A DNA stretch of 64,000 bases from Ascaphus truei (lineage: Eukaryota > Chordata > Amphibia > Anura > Ascaphidae), in NCBI GenBank assembly GCA_036426205.1, contig WSYH01001205.1, positions 62,001-126,000 on the forward strand, given 5' to 3'. Made by a program: the position numbers and the translations under genes. Below the pieces are notes generated by a model. That model had not been told where the DNA came from, ran no database searches, and was given only the letters and a program-made list of their open reading frames with translations. This document shows, one piece after another, positions 45,050 to 56,736 of the stretch; position 1 is the stretch's first letter, and every line of letters begins with the position of its first letter.

Positions 45050-46250
45050 GATCTGAAGAGAGGGGTGAACACAGAAATGAAAAGGGATAGGACTGGTTGA
45101 CGGGGAGGTGACATTAAAAATTTTACATTCAGAGTTTATATCTCATAACAATCTAATCAAATCCCATTCTTCAAATTATCCTTAAGTTTATAATAGTAAT
45201 AATGCTAATGAAACCTGATTTATCTCATCCTTTTCTCCGTACAGATTCTTCCGTAACGGCCCTCTTAATGTTTCCTTAATTTCTGGTTGCCCATGTGTGT
45301 ATAAGAGAAGGGAATGTACTTTTCTTAATTCTAAATATCTATCCAAGGATCCCAAGTCTTACTAAATATGTTAATTGAATGTTTTAGGAAAGCAGTGAGT
45401 TTCATCATAGTCATTATTTCCTCGATTCTCTGTATCACTACTCGTTGGGATGGGGTTAAATTATGATTTCATGCTGCTGAGATTGCACTTCTGTCTGCTG
45501 TTAGAATGGGTGATATAAGTCTTACAATGTGTTGGTCTATATTCTCTATAGGCTTAGCAAATAAGTATATTAGTGGATATAGATGTATTGTATCTTTTAT
45601 ACGTTTTTGAATCATTAGCCAGTAATTTTGTATTGTTGAGCATAGCCACCAAATATGGGTCAGATCTCCTATTTTTTTTCACATTTCTTCCAGCATAATT
45701 CTGAGGTTTCTGGGAAAATCTGGTGCAATCTTTGTGGAGTTACGTACCAACGAAATATCATTTTGAAGATGTTCTCCTTTGTCATTGTGCAGATTAATGT
45801 TTTGGTAGCATTATCCCAAATGTCTTCCCAATCTTCATTTGTTATGTCTAAAATTAGTTCTCATATAGAGATGGGGGGATATTTCGTTGTATATTATTAA
45901 TTCTGAATACACTTTTGTGATCAAGGCTTTCTGATATTTCCCGTGTCTACACATCCTTTCAAAATGTGTTGAATTACAAATTGGGTGATATCTTTTGGAT
46001 AAATGTATAATTTGAAGGTAGTACAGTAGCTCTAATCTGGGTAATTAATATTTGGAACACATTTCTTCTTTCACCTATTTATTAAGTCTCCCACATCTAT
46101 TATCTTTTTATCTCTCGAAGCTTGAAGTGCTTTTGTGCTGCATCCTGGAGGGTATTTTGGATTATCGAAGATAGGGGTAAATTGTGAAGGTGTTGAGAGT
46201 AATTTATATTTGGATTCAGTTGTTCAGATATTTAATCTTACAATACATTT
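45050..46250 (-). pseudogene. Tx1/L1-like LINE ORF2 C-terminal remnant
   Basis: Minus-strand frames read, in order, IFKMIFRWYVTPQRL, SELCWKKCEKK, GDLTHIWWLC and YWLMIQKRIK, then KTWDPWID. This corresponds to the W(Y/H)xTPxRL, CWxC zinc-knuckle and HIWWxC motifs in the C-terminal region of L1-clade ORF2 proteins, with the following helical tail. One cysteine of the knuckle is changed to lysine (CWKKC), and several stops occur. The RT core is not present in the window. Confidence 0.7.
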
Positions 46251-46724
46251 GTAAATTGTTTATAGTCTATACCAATCATTCTTGCAGTCTGGATATTTTA
46301 CATTTTTTTTAATATAATGTACCTTACCCTGTTACAACGGGATCCCTGGTCAAATGACCTTGTAATCCCTATAGTGCAATTTATACAATTAATAGGAATG
46401 GTGCAAATAAACTAACTGGGAATGGATAAATGCCTTTCTACTGGATTTCTTTCTTTAAAGCTGATTTATTCACCCTACAAAATATACAGTAATCATTACA
46501 TATCTGTTAAACAGATGGTTATAGATTGGATGCACAGTAAGAAGAATCATAACAAGCAATATAAGTAATATGTTTGTTTCACCTCAGAAGATGACCTATT
46601 GCTTTGCATTTAGCATTGTGCATTGATTCTGCTTTTCCAGCCAACAGATTTAAGTTTCAAGATACAGTCCAATCGGAGGGCTGCTGTTTCGATATGTGTC
46701 TAATTTTTTTTATATACAGTAGGT

Positions 46725-46930
46725 TTTTGTTACTGAATCTACCGCCCTCAGTTCTCTTTTTTTACTTATTTTTTTTTGTGACATTTTTTCTTAGAATTTT
46801 TCTTACAAAAAAAAAATTACAAAACAAAAAAAAATAGTTTGTTAAAAAATAAAGAGCAACGTTTTTTAAATATATAGTTAAGAAAAATGTGTCACATTTA
46901 CATTTTTACGGTAGATTCATGTTTTTTTAG
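46725..46930. repeat. AT-rich inverted repeat
   Basis: gaatctaccg at 46735 pairs with cggtagattc near 46910, and gtgacattttttctta pairs with taagaaaaatgtgtcac. Poly-A and poly-T runs lie between the arms. Confidence 0.6.
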
Positions 46931-48375
46931 TAAGTTAAGTTTAGTAAGTTAACTAACTTAGTAAGTTAGTTAGGTGTTTTAATCCCTTATCTACCTTGTC
47001 ATGAAGGCATCACGCATGCCTTCATAGCCTCTATGGCTACTAGGGAATTCATTCATTATGTATTTTTAGAATATGCCAGGAATATATAGTTTATCTATAT
47101 ATACATGGCATCTTCATGGTTTTTTGTTGTTGTTGTTTTGTCAGAGCCAAAGTGCAAGCCTTTTCGGAACTTTAACTTTTTTTTTTTTTGCTTCTTTTCA
47201 GCTGATATTTTTTCCAACACTGTTTAGAAAGAATTAGTCAAAATGTTTAAAACATTTGTGTGAAGTGCAGCAAATAATTTGCTGAAGCAGCCCCTGCCAC
47301 TTCAGAGTATATAGAGTGTATGGGCCTTACTGTTCCACACAAACGGATCCATTAAGAGAGAAAGGGTCAACAGAAATAATTGAATCAAGTAATGTGCTTG
47401 AACAAGTAGTCTGCAAGCCCGCTCATGAGTGTACAATATGAGTTTATTATACCCTAGAAATCTGTAGATGGCTTTACATCCTATTTGAAACCTTCAAAGT
47501 ATTTTTCATTTGGGTAAACGGAGCCACTGAAATATTAAAACGGTATTAAAGAAAATAATCCCTTTCATTTTCATATGATTATGCTGTTTTTTTTCTTCCA
47601 AAATATAGACACATGAGCTTTAACTAGGATGAAAAAATACCATACAGGGAAATACTGGAGAAATACTTCACGGATAAATAATTTACAATCTCATCAGTAT
47701 TATTGGAACATGATAGTGCAGGATATAAGACCCCTGCAGAGCTGCAACATCGTTCTACCTCCTGTGAGGACACTAAAATGAATAATAAAAAGTCAAACAG
47801 CATCTTGTATGTTCTGACATGAAGTTTAATGGTATACAAAACTGCTTTTGGACTGAATCAGTGACAATACATCTGCATAACAGATGGTGTTATATTGGGT
47901 TGCAGATTGGGTATTTTGTATGTGGGCTGAATTGGGGGAAAAAATAAATGTAATGCTACACCTGGAACCATGGTTTTAAGTTAAATACTTTAATAAAGAA
48001 TTATTTTTAATTGTTGAAACCTTCTTCGTGAATTCTCTGTACATCGATGGATCTAATTATAAGCAGGCTGGAGATTTTTCAATTATTAAATTGTTTCATA
48101 GCTTGCAGATTCTGGGCTCCTGTGGTTTTAACTTCTGGTATGAACAAATTAACAGTACAGTAGTTGGCAACAATCTGCTACTACAGGGTAGCCATTTTGT
48201 GAGTGAGAAGTATGCAAAATGGCTAGTCTATTTTCTGCTTAAAAAAAACCCCCAAATGTAGTGGAATCACAGGAGACTTAGCGCAGTTAAAGAAAATATA
48301 ATCAATAGTTAACATGAATTTTCATTCAATTTGCTTTATTTTTAAGGTAAAAAACATTGTTCTTGCATTTGTCAG
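46931..48375. other. No recognisable gene
   Basis: AT-rich DNA. A short mirror of agtaagtta words lies at 46930-46975. Nothing else is supported. Confidence 0.45.
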
Positions 48376-48604
48376 ACACTTCTAAATTTTCGGTGAAAAC
48401 AGAAAAAACTTGCGCTCAATGTGGTCTGTGCTGAAAATAGTGACTTTTGAATAAATTAATAATACAACCTGATAGGTGAAGTTTTATGCTGCTGATCAGT
48501 GGGAATGGTTCAAACACCAAGCTAGATAGAAACAGAAAGAGAACAGCGCAAAAAAACCATTGTGTAGTATATTTAAATAATTTTATAAAGGGTGAAGGTG
48601 AGTA

Positions 48605-49025
48605 TTGCACGTGAGAGAGTGTGGGGGAACGGAGCTGTGAACGGGGGGGGCACAGCTGTAGTGACAGTGTCTGTGTGTTAGTGACAGTGTGTGTTAGTGA
48701 CAGTGTGTGTATGTGTGTGTGTGAGAGAGAGAGTGTGTGTGTGTGAGAGAGTGAGAGAGTATGTGAGAGAGAGTGTGTGTGCGTGTGAGAGAGAGTGTGT
48801 GTGTGAGAGAGTGTGGGGGAACGGAGCTGTGAACGGGGGGGGCACAGCTGTGAACAGAGGGGGGGAATGGAGCTGTTAATGGGGGAGAAAGAGAGAGGGG
48901 GCAGAGAAGAAAGAGGTGAATGGGGAGAAAGAGAGAGAGAGCGAGAGACAGACAGACAGTGAGGGCGGAGAGAGACAGGGGGAGCGGAGAGAGAGATGGG
49001 GGTGCGGAGACAGAGGGGGAGCGAG
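48605..49025. repeat. (GT)n / (GAGA)n low-complexity block
   Basis: Alternating gtgt, gaga and gtgagaga runs, with an ordinary 45-bp segment (gtggggg-aacggagctgtg..) present twice, at about 48620 and 48815. Confidence 0.85.
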
Positions 49026-49027
49026 AA

Positions 49028-49063
49028 AATTGCATCCCGGGCAACGCTGGGTATATCAGCTAG
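49028..49063 (+). mobile_element. Helitron-like 3' terminus
   Basis: CCCGGGCAACGCTGGG can form a hairpin with one weak pair, and it is followed after nine bases by CTAGT. A hairpin shortly before CTAG(T) is the hallmark of a Helitron 3' end. The 5' end (TC) was not located; the microsatellite block to the left could be its interior. Confidence 0.5.
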
Positions 49064-49424
49064 TAATATGTAAAAAATTAAAGTGTCCCCTGCTTTTCCA
49101 CTTATGTTCCCTTTGTCCCAGAAACATGAAACTTCTTGGGCGTAAGTTTTAGGTGGGATATTTGGGTAGAAATGCACTTATTTTGTTTGTAGGAGTTCGG
49201 GGGCCAAAGTTACCGGTAGTCCCCTAATTCTCCACGGCGAGCAGGCATGATTTGCCGGTACGCGGGTTAAATCACCCTGGGGCTACCCAGTGTCCCCCAG
49301 ACTCCAGGTTTTCGAGCCCAGATATCCCAGGCACATTTCCCTTATAAGTATAGGGTCCCCCAAAGTCCATACTTTATATTAATGTATATGTTATAATGTT
49401 CCATACTATGTGTATAAGTCTCTA

Positions 49425-49470
49425 TGCAGTCAGCCCGAAGTACGAAAGTACGAAACGCGTAGGAGAGGGC
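49425..49470 (+). ncRNA. Hammerhead-ribozyme-like motif I
   Basis: Stem II GTAC-gaaa-GTAC (GNRA loop), GAAA (49452-49455), palindromic ACGCGT and a GUA triplet are all present. The CUGANGA box is damaged (AGCCCGA), so the motif is only recognisable by its second half. Confidence 0.45.
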
Positions 49471-50085
49471 GCGTTCCTTTATTCTTTACATATACTCCCA
49501 TTGCGGCATTGTATTGAGACATTTGTTTCATTGCTGGACTTGTTTGGGACTCTGTATACCGCCCGATTACATATTGTTAAGGAGTGACGCACTAAAGACG
49601 CGACCGGCTGAGAGACGCTGCCGGATGACGTCACACGCCAACGTGGACTAACCAGGAAGAGACGCGGCGATCTACCCCTGCAAACAACTGCTGTGAGCTC
49701 CGTGAAGGCGCGGGAAGGTTCCCCAACGCTAAGCTGTACACTCTGCATCCAGATACAGTACCAGCATTCTGAGGGAGGACGTCCAATTCCTGGTGCCTGT
49801 ATCCCGCTGTGCCTGCCGAGTGGTAACATGTCCCTAACATGTCTTGCTATTAACCCTTTTTTTTGATGTACGTGCAATACTCACCTTCACCTTTTATAAA
49901 ATAATTTAAATATACTACACAATGGTTTTTTTGCGCTGTTCTTTTTCTGTTTTTATCTAGCTTGGTGTTTGAACCATTCCCACTGATCAGCAGCATAAAA
50001 CTTCACCTATCAGGTTGTATTATTAATTTATTCATAAGTCACTATTTTCAGCACAGACCACATTGAGCGCAAGTTTTTTATGTTT

Positions 50086-53000
50086 TCACTTTAGGTGGGA
50101 TATTTGGGTAGAAATGCACTTATTTTGTTTGTAGGAGTTGGAGGAGTGGGGCCGAAAGTTAGCGACGGTAGTCCCCTAATTCTCTCACGGTCGATGCAGG
50201 CATGATTTGGCCGGTACGCGGGTTAGCAAGTCAGCCCTGGGGCTACCCAGTGTCGGGCCTCCAACTGGATCCAGGTTTTGCGAGCTCAGATATCCCAGGC
50301 AACGATTTCCCTTAGTTTAAGTATAGGGGTCGCTCCCAAGTGCATACTTTTAGTATTAATGTATATGTTATATTTCCATACTATGTGTAAATAAGTCTTC
50401 GTATGCAGTCAGAGCCGCGGGGCATTTCTACTAGGCGCCTAGCTAATGTCTGCTGTAGTAGTCTGTAGTTGCAAAGAGAGAGGATCGTCTCAGTTAATGA
50501 GAAGACAGCTTGGTGGGGCGAGGAAGCGATTGTCGCATGTGCGGGGGGACAAAGGGCACGCTTGTTGTGACCCCTTTTGAGGTCTCGGGGCGCATACTTG
50601 TTGGCCGTGGAGCCTGCCGCAGTGGGGTGGCAATGAGTTAGCCATAGTCGCGGGAAAGAGACGAGCGTGCGGTAGATGGGCAGTGTAAGCGCGTGATTGG
50701 CTCATTCAGTGATTTGCCGCGCCCACCCGGGACCCGCTTTTCGAGTCGTCGGCTTGGCACGCCTCTCTCTTCCTGACGGTCAAAGCCGAAGAGACTATAG
50801 GCTCCGGCCGTTTCTATTGGCAGTGGGATAGGATTCACGCACCATTGATTGGTCGCCTAGTCCTACCTCCATCCTAAGTGTAGCTAGCGGTAGTGTATAA
50901 TAAGGAGAATGCCTCAGTCGACAAAACGTGGGAGACGATCCGCGTCACATTGGGGCCGGTTGAGAAGCTCAAAGGAAAGCTTTTGCAAAGATGCGTCTGT
51001 TACGATATAGCAGAGCAAACTGGGCTTATTTTTGGAGTGCTAAACGAGCCTGCGTAGGGGTGGAGGCTAGTCAGGCCGAGGTCCAAGATCTTGTTTTAGA
51101 AACATAGAGGCTGGGTTGTCGTGCGAGGTTTTTAGAATCAGAGAAAGTAAAAGAAAACCCGGAAGCGCGGGAGGGATTTCACCGCGTCGAGGGTTAAAGC
51201 GCTCCAAAGCCATGGTGTGTCCCTGCATGTTTTGAGCCTATTTTTGACCCCCAGATCCCTCAGTATAGTGTGTATTTCAATGATTTTGTTGTATTCATTT
51301 GAGTATCTGTCGGGTTTTTACCTTTTATAATACCATAAGTTTTTGTTTCTATTATCTTCAATTTTTTCTAGTGAATGATCCGCGGTTATAATTTGTATCA
51401 AGGTTCTTGCGTCCGCAGTGTCAGCGTGACAAATATTCATACAAAAAGTTATTAAGAGCATGGGTGATGTGCTAAGAATATGAAAACGAGGTGCAGGACT
51501 CCGGTGACCGGTCACCGAGCGATGGTCTGCTAGTGGGGAGAGCTCCTCGGCGAAACCCTGCACCAATCTAACACTAGAATCGACTGATTTCTACACCAAC
51601 GCCGCGAAAATCCCCCCTCGAAAGCATCTGCGGAACAGGATAACGCTCCGCCCCACCCAGGCCCATCCCAAGCACCGCCCCCCGAGGCCGCCCCGGACCC
51701 CCCCCCCGCGGCAATAAAACCCAATGTCGTACGCCTGTCACTCGAAGTCTTTCCCTCTTCGCGCCGGCAACCGCCAGGTTGAGATCAGGCTCCCGTAGTG
51801 AGCAAGGATGGCGGTCCGGAGAAGAATCCAGTAGCAGAGCGCGGCGGCGCCTTCTAGCGGCCGACACCAGCCGCGACTTGACGGGGACACCCCCCGTCCT
51901 AAATAAAGACTTTTTTATGCTCTATCATTACTAAAGTGAGGAGAGGGAGTACGAGGTAAGATCACGGAAGGGGGTAAAAGGCCCTCCCAACCATCCGGGC
52001 TCGGGGATGATTGGTGGAAGCGCTGACGGGAGCGAGACGCGGAGGAGATCTGGAGGTATGTAGGAGGGAGGGAATCTTCAAACTGAACATGGGTCTTTTA
52101 GACCGACGAGGCCAGTAATTGCTGAGATGTGGGTCAGTGTTAGAGAGGCGTCCGACCACCGAGTGCAGCAAAGACAAACTAGGAAGGACACATGGAGAAC
52201 AGGGAGCAGGAGGCTGTAGAACAGTTGATGCCGCCTCAATAAATAACTGATCCATCACCCATGAAGAACTCCAACCATGAATACCTTCCTCAACTCTTCC
52301 TGTCAGGTCGTCCCTGTATCTCATCAGAACAGTGTACCTAGCACACAGATCGGCGCCGCAACGAGCACCATGGCCTCAGAAATCAGCAGCGGACGCTCCA
52401 AACCGTGCACAGATATGTGGTGGCTGAGAATCTTCACGCATACTCTGCTACGAATCACGCATCATGTCAGCGGGCTAGAGAATTGGAGGGTACTGTGACG
52501 AAGATGATGGATGCAAATTCAATCTCTATAATGATCTGCGTCCGGCAGATTAACACTAAATAAAAGATAAAGCGCACTGCGCCCACTCACGCCTCCTACC
52601 TCAGTGACGGCAGGGGGTAAGTAGCCAGGCTGGGATTCCCTGGGTCAAACTAGTGTGGTTCTGCTCTGCGCGAGATTGTCGCCGCCAGCCGACAAGCACA
52701 TGTACAACCCGCTGGAAGACGGCCAAGGAACTTCCTGAAAGCGTTAGGGAATCCCTCTCTCCCACCGGCGCAGAAGTAGCAACTCGAGTCCGCCAGGCGC
52801 TGAGTAGTGGACTGTGCCGGGAGACGACCGTCCCATAGAATGCGCGCCCCGTGGCACAACTCGGGAAAGATTGCGAAGTCCTAAGACCCTGTCCGGTGAA
52901 CCCCGGATGAGCCAGCCAGGTTGTGAGGTTCCCAAGGAAACGCACATGCCGTGGTTTTCGCTGCGAGGTCAATCCCAGAGCGCTAGGTCGCCAGAAGGCC

Positions 53001-53202
53001 GCTAAAGACCACAAGTATAACACCTCGTCATAATGAATCGCGCAATAAACAAAATATTCCCCTGGCCCCGGAGTCCCCGAGAAGTACTGCTAATCCGTGC
53101 AACGAATTACGTTCCCGCTTCCCTCTCCCATCCCCCCTCCCAATTTCCACTCCCCACCCACGCCCCCCCCTCTCCATCCTATTCCCGCCGCCGCGGAGGC
53201 GT
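50086..53202. other. Diverged, insertion-rich internal segment, no gene
   Basis: The first 345 bp repeat 49141-49433 but with many extra one- to four-base insertions. The following 2.8 kb is unusually GC- and CpG-rich for this window, lacks recognisable protein similarity and has only short frames. It may be genuine element interior or poorly corrected assembly. Confidence 0.45.
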
Positions 53203-53459
53203 GAGCTCCGTGAAGGGCGCGGGAAGGTTCCTCAACGCTAAGCTGTACACTCTGCATCCAATACCAGCATTCTGAGGGAGGACGTCCAATTCCTGGTGCC
53301 TGTATCCCGCTGCTGGCCTGCCGAGTGGTAACATGTCCCTAACATTGCTTTGCTATTAACCCTTTTTATTGATGTCCTGCAAGTACACGTGCAATACTCA
53401 CCTTCACCCTTTATAAAATTATTTAAATATACTTCTAAATTTTCACATGTGATCGCTTG

Positions 53460-54830
53460 CACTGAGAAGCAACTAACTATATTTTAAATAGACACTGTGA
53501 AGGCTTGGCACAAAATCAGTTTTTCTCTGGATAATTATTGCCAGAAGAGAAAATTATGTTGAAAACGGTATTTTGTACTGTCCCGTTACGTCCCCGGTTT
53601 TGCCCCGTATTTCCCCTACCTTCCCAGCGCTCCGCAGGCAGATAATGTAACCCTGTGGTGCCAGTAATATGTCCCCTGTGCCTTGAGACAGCTGGGCACT
53701 ATGGTTTTTTTCTGTCTGGACAATAGTGTGCTCAGCCGCATAAGAAATAACACTTTTGAAAATAACTATAACTCGGCCCTTATTGTTGTAGCCCTTTTTC
53801 TGAACCCTCCCAAAGGAACTACTGGTCACTGTACAACACCTGCGGCTCCAGGAGATCTGAGCCTCCGCTAGCTGGGAGCCTGGGGTAACACTCATACACT
53901 TACTTAGCGCCTCCACTTACCCAGGATCCCCGTGATGTGAGATTCCCCTGGGCAAGAAACATACAACACCATATGATTGTAACTGGTTTTACTAATAATA
54001 ATGCACGGTAGCAATAACACAACATGTACACTTATACTCTAACGGTATAACCTTAACGTGTAACCTTAGTGGCTCGGCCACTCTAGGAGCAACGTTTCCG
54101 TCCCCTCACGGCGTGCCTCACACACCGTGTCCACATATGTTAAAGTGATGGTATAGGCTCAGTTCTTTAACCACTCGCTCAGTGTTCCTAAAGAGTTTAG
54201 CCTAAGGCGGGATCAGCGCCTGTTGACCGGTGTTGGTGCACTTGATGTTATAGTACCTTCCGGTCACGGCGGTGACCGCTACCTCTTCGCAAAGGGTCAG
54301 ATGAATCACGGTCTGCCTCTTGGTCTTAATGTCCAGCCGTCTGATCCCAGACGACTCGCCAGCAACCTGCTCCGCACGCTTGTCTCTTTGTCCCTAGCTG
54401 TCTACACAGTAAGGGTGATGCTCGCTACTTCTATAGGCCATCCCTGCAGCACAGCAACCTTTGGTGTCTTCAGAGAACACTCTTAGGGGCCTACGGGGTA
54501 GCCTGTCCTATGCAGGTGGGTCACTGACCCCCTGCACCCACACTACCTCTCCCTTCATCACCCGGGTCCCCTCTGACTAACCTCTCCCTAACCTCTGCAG
54601 CAAACGCACTGCATTCACACTGAACCTGCAGCAACCCACTGCACTCATTCGGTACCTGCAGCAACCCACTGCAGCCAACCTGGTACCTGCAGCTACACTG
54701 CACTGCACATACACACAGTGCCTACTTGTCAGCACTCACAGCACTACCAGCCGTGACACTGACAAGACTGCACACTCACACCTAAGGGCAGGGTCCCTAA
54801 CCTAAGGGCCGTCCCTCAGTACCTACCCAC
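53460..54830. other. Probable LTR-retrotransposon DNA, unassigned
   Basis: Candidate ends TGTAACCCTG (53649) and GGGCTACA (about 55336) could bound one 1.7 kb minus-strand LTR, but no target duplication matches. A minisatellite-like stretch at 54590-54705 repeats cctgcagcaacccactgca about four times. Confidence 0.35.
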
Positions 54831-54849
54831 TACCCTGGTGGGGATTGGG

Positions 54850-55330
54850 GCCTGCCTGGGATCTGGGGAACTACCTTACCTGGTGTAGGAGCCACTTGCT
54901 CCCTACACCCTTCCTTCCCCTTCCTGCTCCCAGCTCCAACTGCCAAACGTGGTCCCCGCAACATTGTAGCCTTCCTCCACAGGAGAAGCTGCAAAACCCT
55001 ATTTGCTGGCTGGCTGCACGTGATGTGGGTGAAAGGGCAATCCCCAGAGGCTGCTGGGAATTGTAGTCACTCAGGACCTCTTTAGCATTGGGACCGCGTG
55101 CGCTACCCTTACTGCGCCTGCGCGACCAATGCGCACGCTCGCGCAACCTGTCATGGCGGCCCCCGCTAGCCGGGTGTGCCGCTGAGGCTCCAGGGACTCG
55201 GAGCGCTCCCTCCTCCTGCCCCCACCCTCGCGCCGTGCCGGCGGGTCCATCGCTGGCTCCGGCGGCACCCGCGATCGCTCGGCACGTACAGAGGGGGTCT
55301 TTGGTGCTGAAATAAGACCGGGCTACATTG
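54850..55330 (-). promoter_or_regulatory. CpG-rich promoter-like block
   Basis: On the minus strand it contains ACTACAATTCCCAGCAG (about 55050-55066), matching the ZNF143-type core promoter motif. Nearby are GCGCAGGCGCA (NRF1-like, about 55118), an inverted CCAAT, and GCCGCCATGACAG. CpG density is high over the block. It could be a real housekeeping promoter or the promoter of an LTR. A 170-codon minus-strand frame across it has no domain. Confidence 0.4.
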
Positions 55331-55434
55331 TTCTCACACACTTGCCCATCACCACCTGTGTGCACCATCCCCCCACCCCCCAAGGCTCCAGTGTTTCAGA
55401 CCTTAATTATTTTCCAGGTGCTTATAATGTGTTC

Positions 55435-55994
55435 AAGAAAAAAAGAAAACACAAGAGCGCACCAAGATAAGAGAAATTAAGTGTATTACACACAAGTGGT
55501 TTTTATTCCGATCACGGTTACAAAAACTGAAACGGACAGGCATCCTAAGGACAGCTACAGGGGGCTTCATTTCCTGCACATGCGCACTACGCATTCAGCC
55601 ACGCTGACACTCGTGGAGGTCTGACGGCGTTACAGCGCTACAGAGACAGCCCCAGCGTGCGGGCTGATTTCTGAGGATTGACACTGCCCCTGCATACCCT
55701 ATTTGATGCCCTACCAAAGAAGTTACTATCGAGATCGGGGATTATTAAAGTTTTAATTCATGTAAGTGGTTACTATCTTTTATTATTTGTAATACACTTA
55801 ATTTCTCTTATCTTGGTGCGCTCTTGTGCTTTCTTTTTTTCTTGGATACTTGGCATCACCGTCGGAGTTCTCCGTTGGGATCCATCTTGGAGGTGGGGAA
55901 AGACACCTTGAACAACAGGAGCAGCAAAAGAATAGAGAGGAATTATCATTCCACATTCTTAAAGAGCATGAGCGCGGACTGGACACTTTTTCAC
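55435..55994. mobile_element. Repeat element with 16-bp target duplication
   Basis: TGCTTATAATGTGTTC occurs at 55419-55434 and 55995-56010 (16 of 16). The element is 560 bp. The segment cacaagagcgcaccaagata near its start is inverted as tatcttggtgcgctcttgtg at about 55810-55830, so the element is partly self-complementary. The end (actttttcac) resembles the ends of the 38.5 and 48.4 kb elements. No coding region. Confidence 0.75.
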
Positions 55995-56010
55995 TGCTTA
56001 TAATGTGTTC

Positions 56011-56730
56011 CCCATACGTGTACTATATGCCCATGCCTCTAATGTGGATTCCCTATGCTGGTAAGGCATCCTTATGTGCCCTGCAGTTCCTATGTGCCCC
56101 TAGGGTTTATCCGGAATCCCCAGGTTAGAATCAAATATCCATGTACTGTATGGGCATGTCGCTTTGGCCTTTCCGGGCCATGTGCAACACCTTTCACACT
56201 TGGGAACCTGTGTGTGAAAGCCTTTGTGTTGCCCAGACTGCCTAATACCCTGCTAAATCGGACAGAGAATAACTGCCCTTTGTCCCAGGGCTGCTTTCTC
56301 TCAGCTCCTTGAGTTCCTGTAGCATAGTCCTGTGTCCCATGTGATCGGATTACCTGCGTACTGTACATACACCCTGGGTAAAGGCTGCCTGTTTCCATTG
56401 CCTGGATGTGAGCCTGCAAACCTGTTTCAACGCTGCTTAATCTTACAAAAATAAAACACTTTTTGTTCCAGTACAAAGAGGACTCCAGGAGGTAAACGTT
56501 ACAACAGCACCTGACATTTAATCAGAAAAGGTGTTTCCCATTGTTCCCGAGTGCTGCTACTTTATCATTGTGCGTGTGATAATGTTATGTGTGATGTCAC
56601 TGTTAGCTCGGCTAAATAATCTCCAGTTTGTTAAACCTCTGTGTTTCATTCAAAAAACCTCGGTAGCCTGATCAACCCATATAAGAGTTTTTGCACTGAA
56701 GAATACTTTTAGCACACATTGGGAATCATT
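56011..56730. other. No recognisable gene
   Basis: Ordinary DNA, with two TACTGTA heptamers (56144 and 56359) and no family resemblance. Confidence 0.4.
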
Positions 56731-56736
56731 TATATA

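Larger units (their letters stand above)
48392..53430. mobile_element. 5 kb composite hammerhead-family insertion
   Basis: Direct repeats ACTTCTAAATTTTC lie at 48378-48391 and 53431-53444 (14 of 14). Inside, 48392-48612 is inverted relative to 49868-50085, with more than 90 percent identity by eye. Then 50086-50430 repeats 49141-49433, and 53203-53430 repeats 49690-49910. The left part holds a microsatellite, a Helitron-like 3' end, motif I and TGACGTCA (49626-49633). The right terminus stops inside the repeated arm, as a truncated copy would. Partial direct and inverted self-copies with long target duplications are known for Penelope-like insertions. Confidence 0.6.

Noticed and set aside
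48416..49177. Minus-strand open frame of 253 codons
   Set aside because: It is the translation of a GT/GA microsatellite (HTHTLSLS-type repeats) and of a repeated arm.
53649..55336. A single full LTR with ends TGTAACCC and GGGCTACA
   Set aside because: Flanking pentamers (gataa and ttgtt) do not match, so it was not called as one bounded element.
54871..55383. Minus-strand open frame of 170 codons over a CpG island
   Set aside because: No recognisable motif, composition is GC-driven, and it overlaps probable promoter or LTR sequence.
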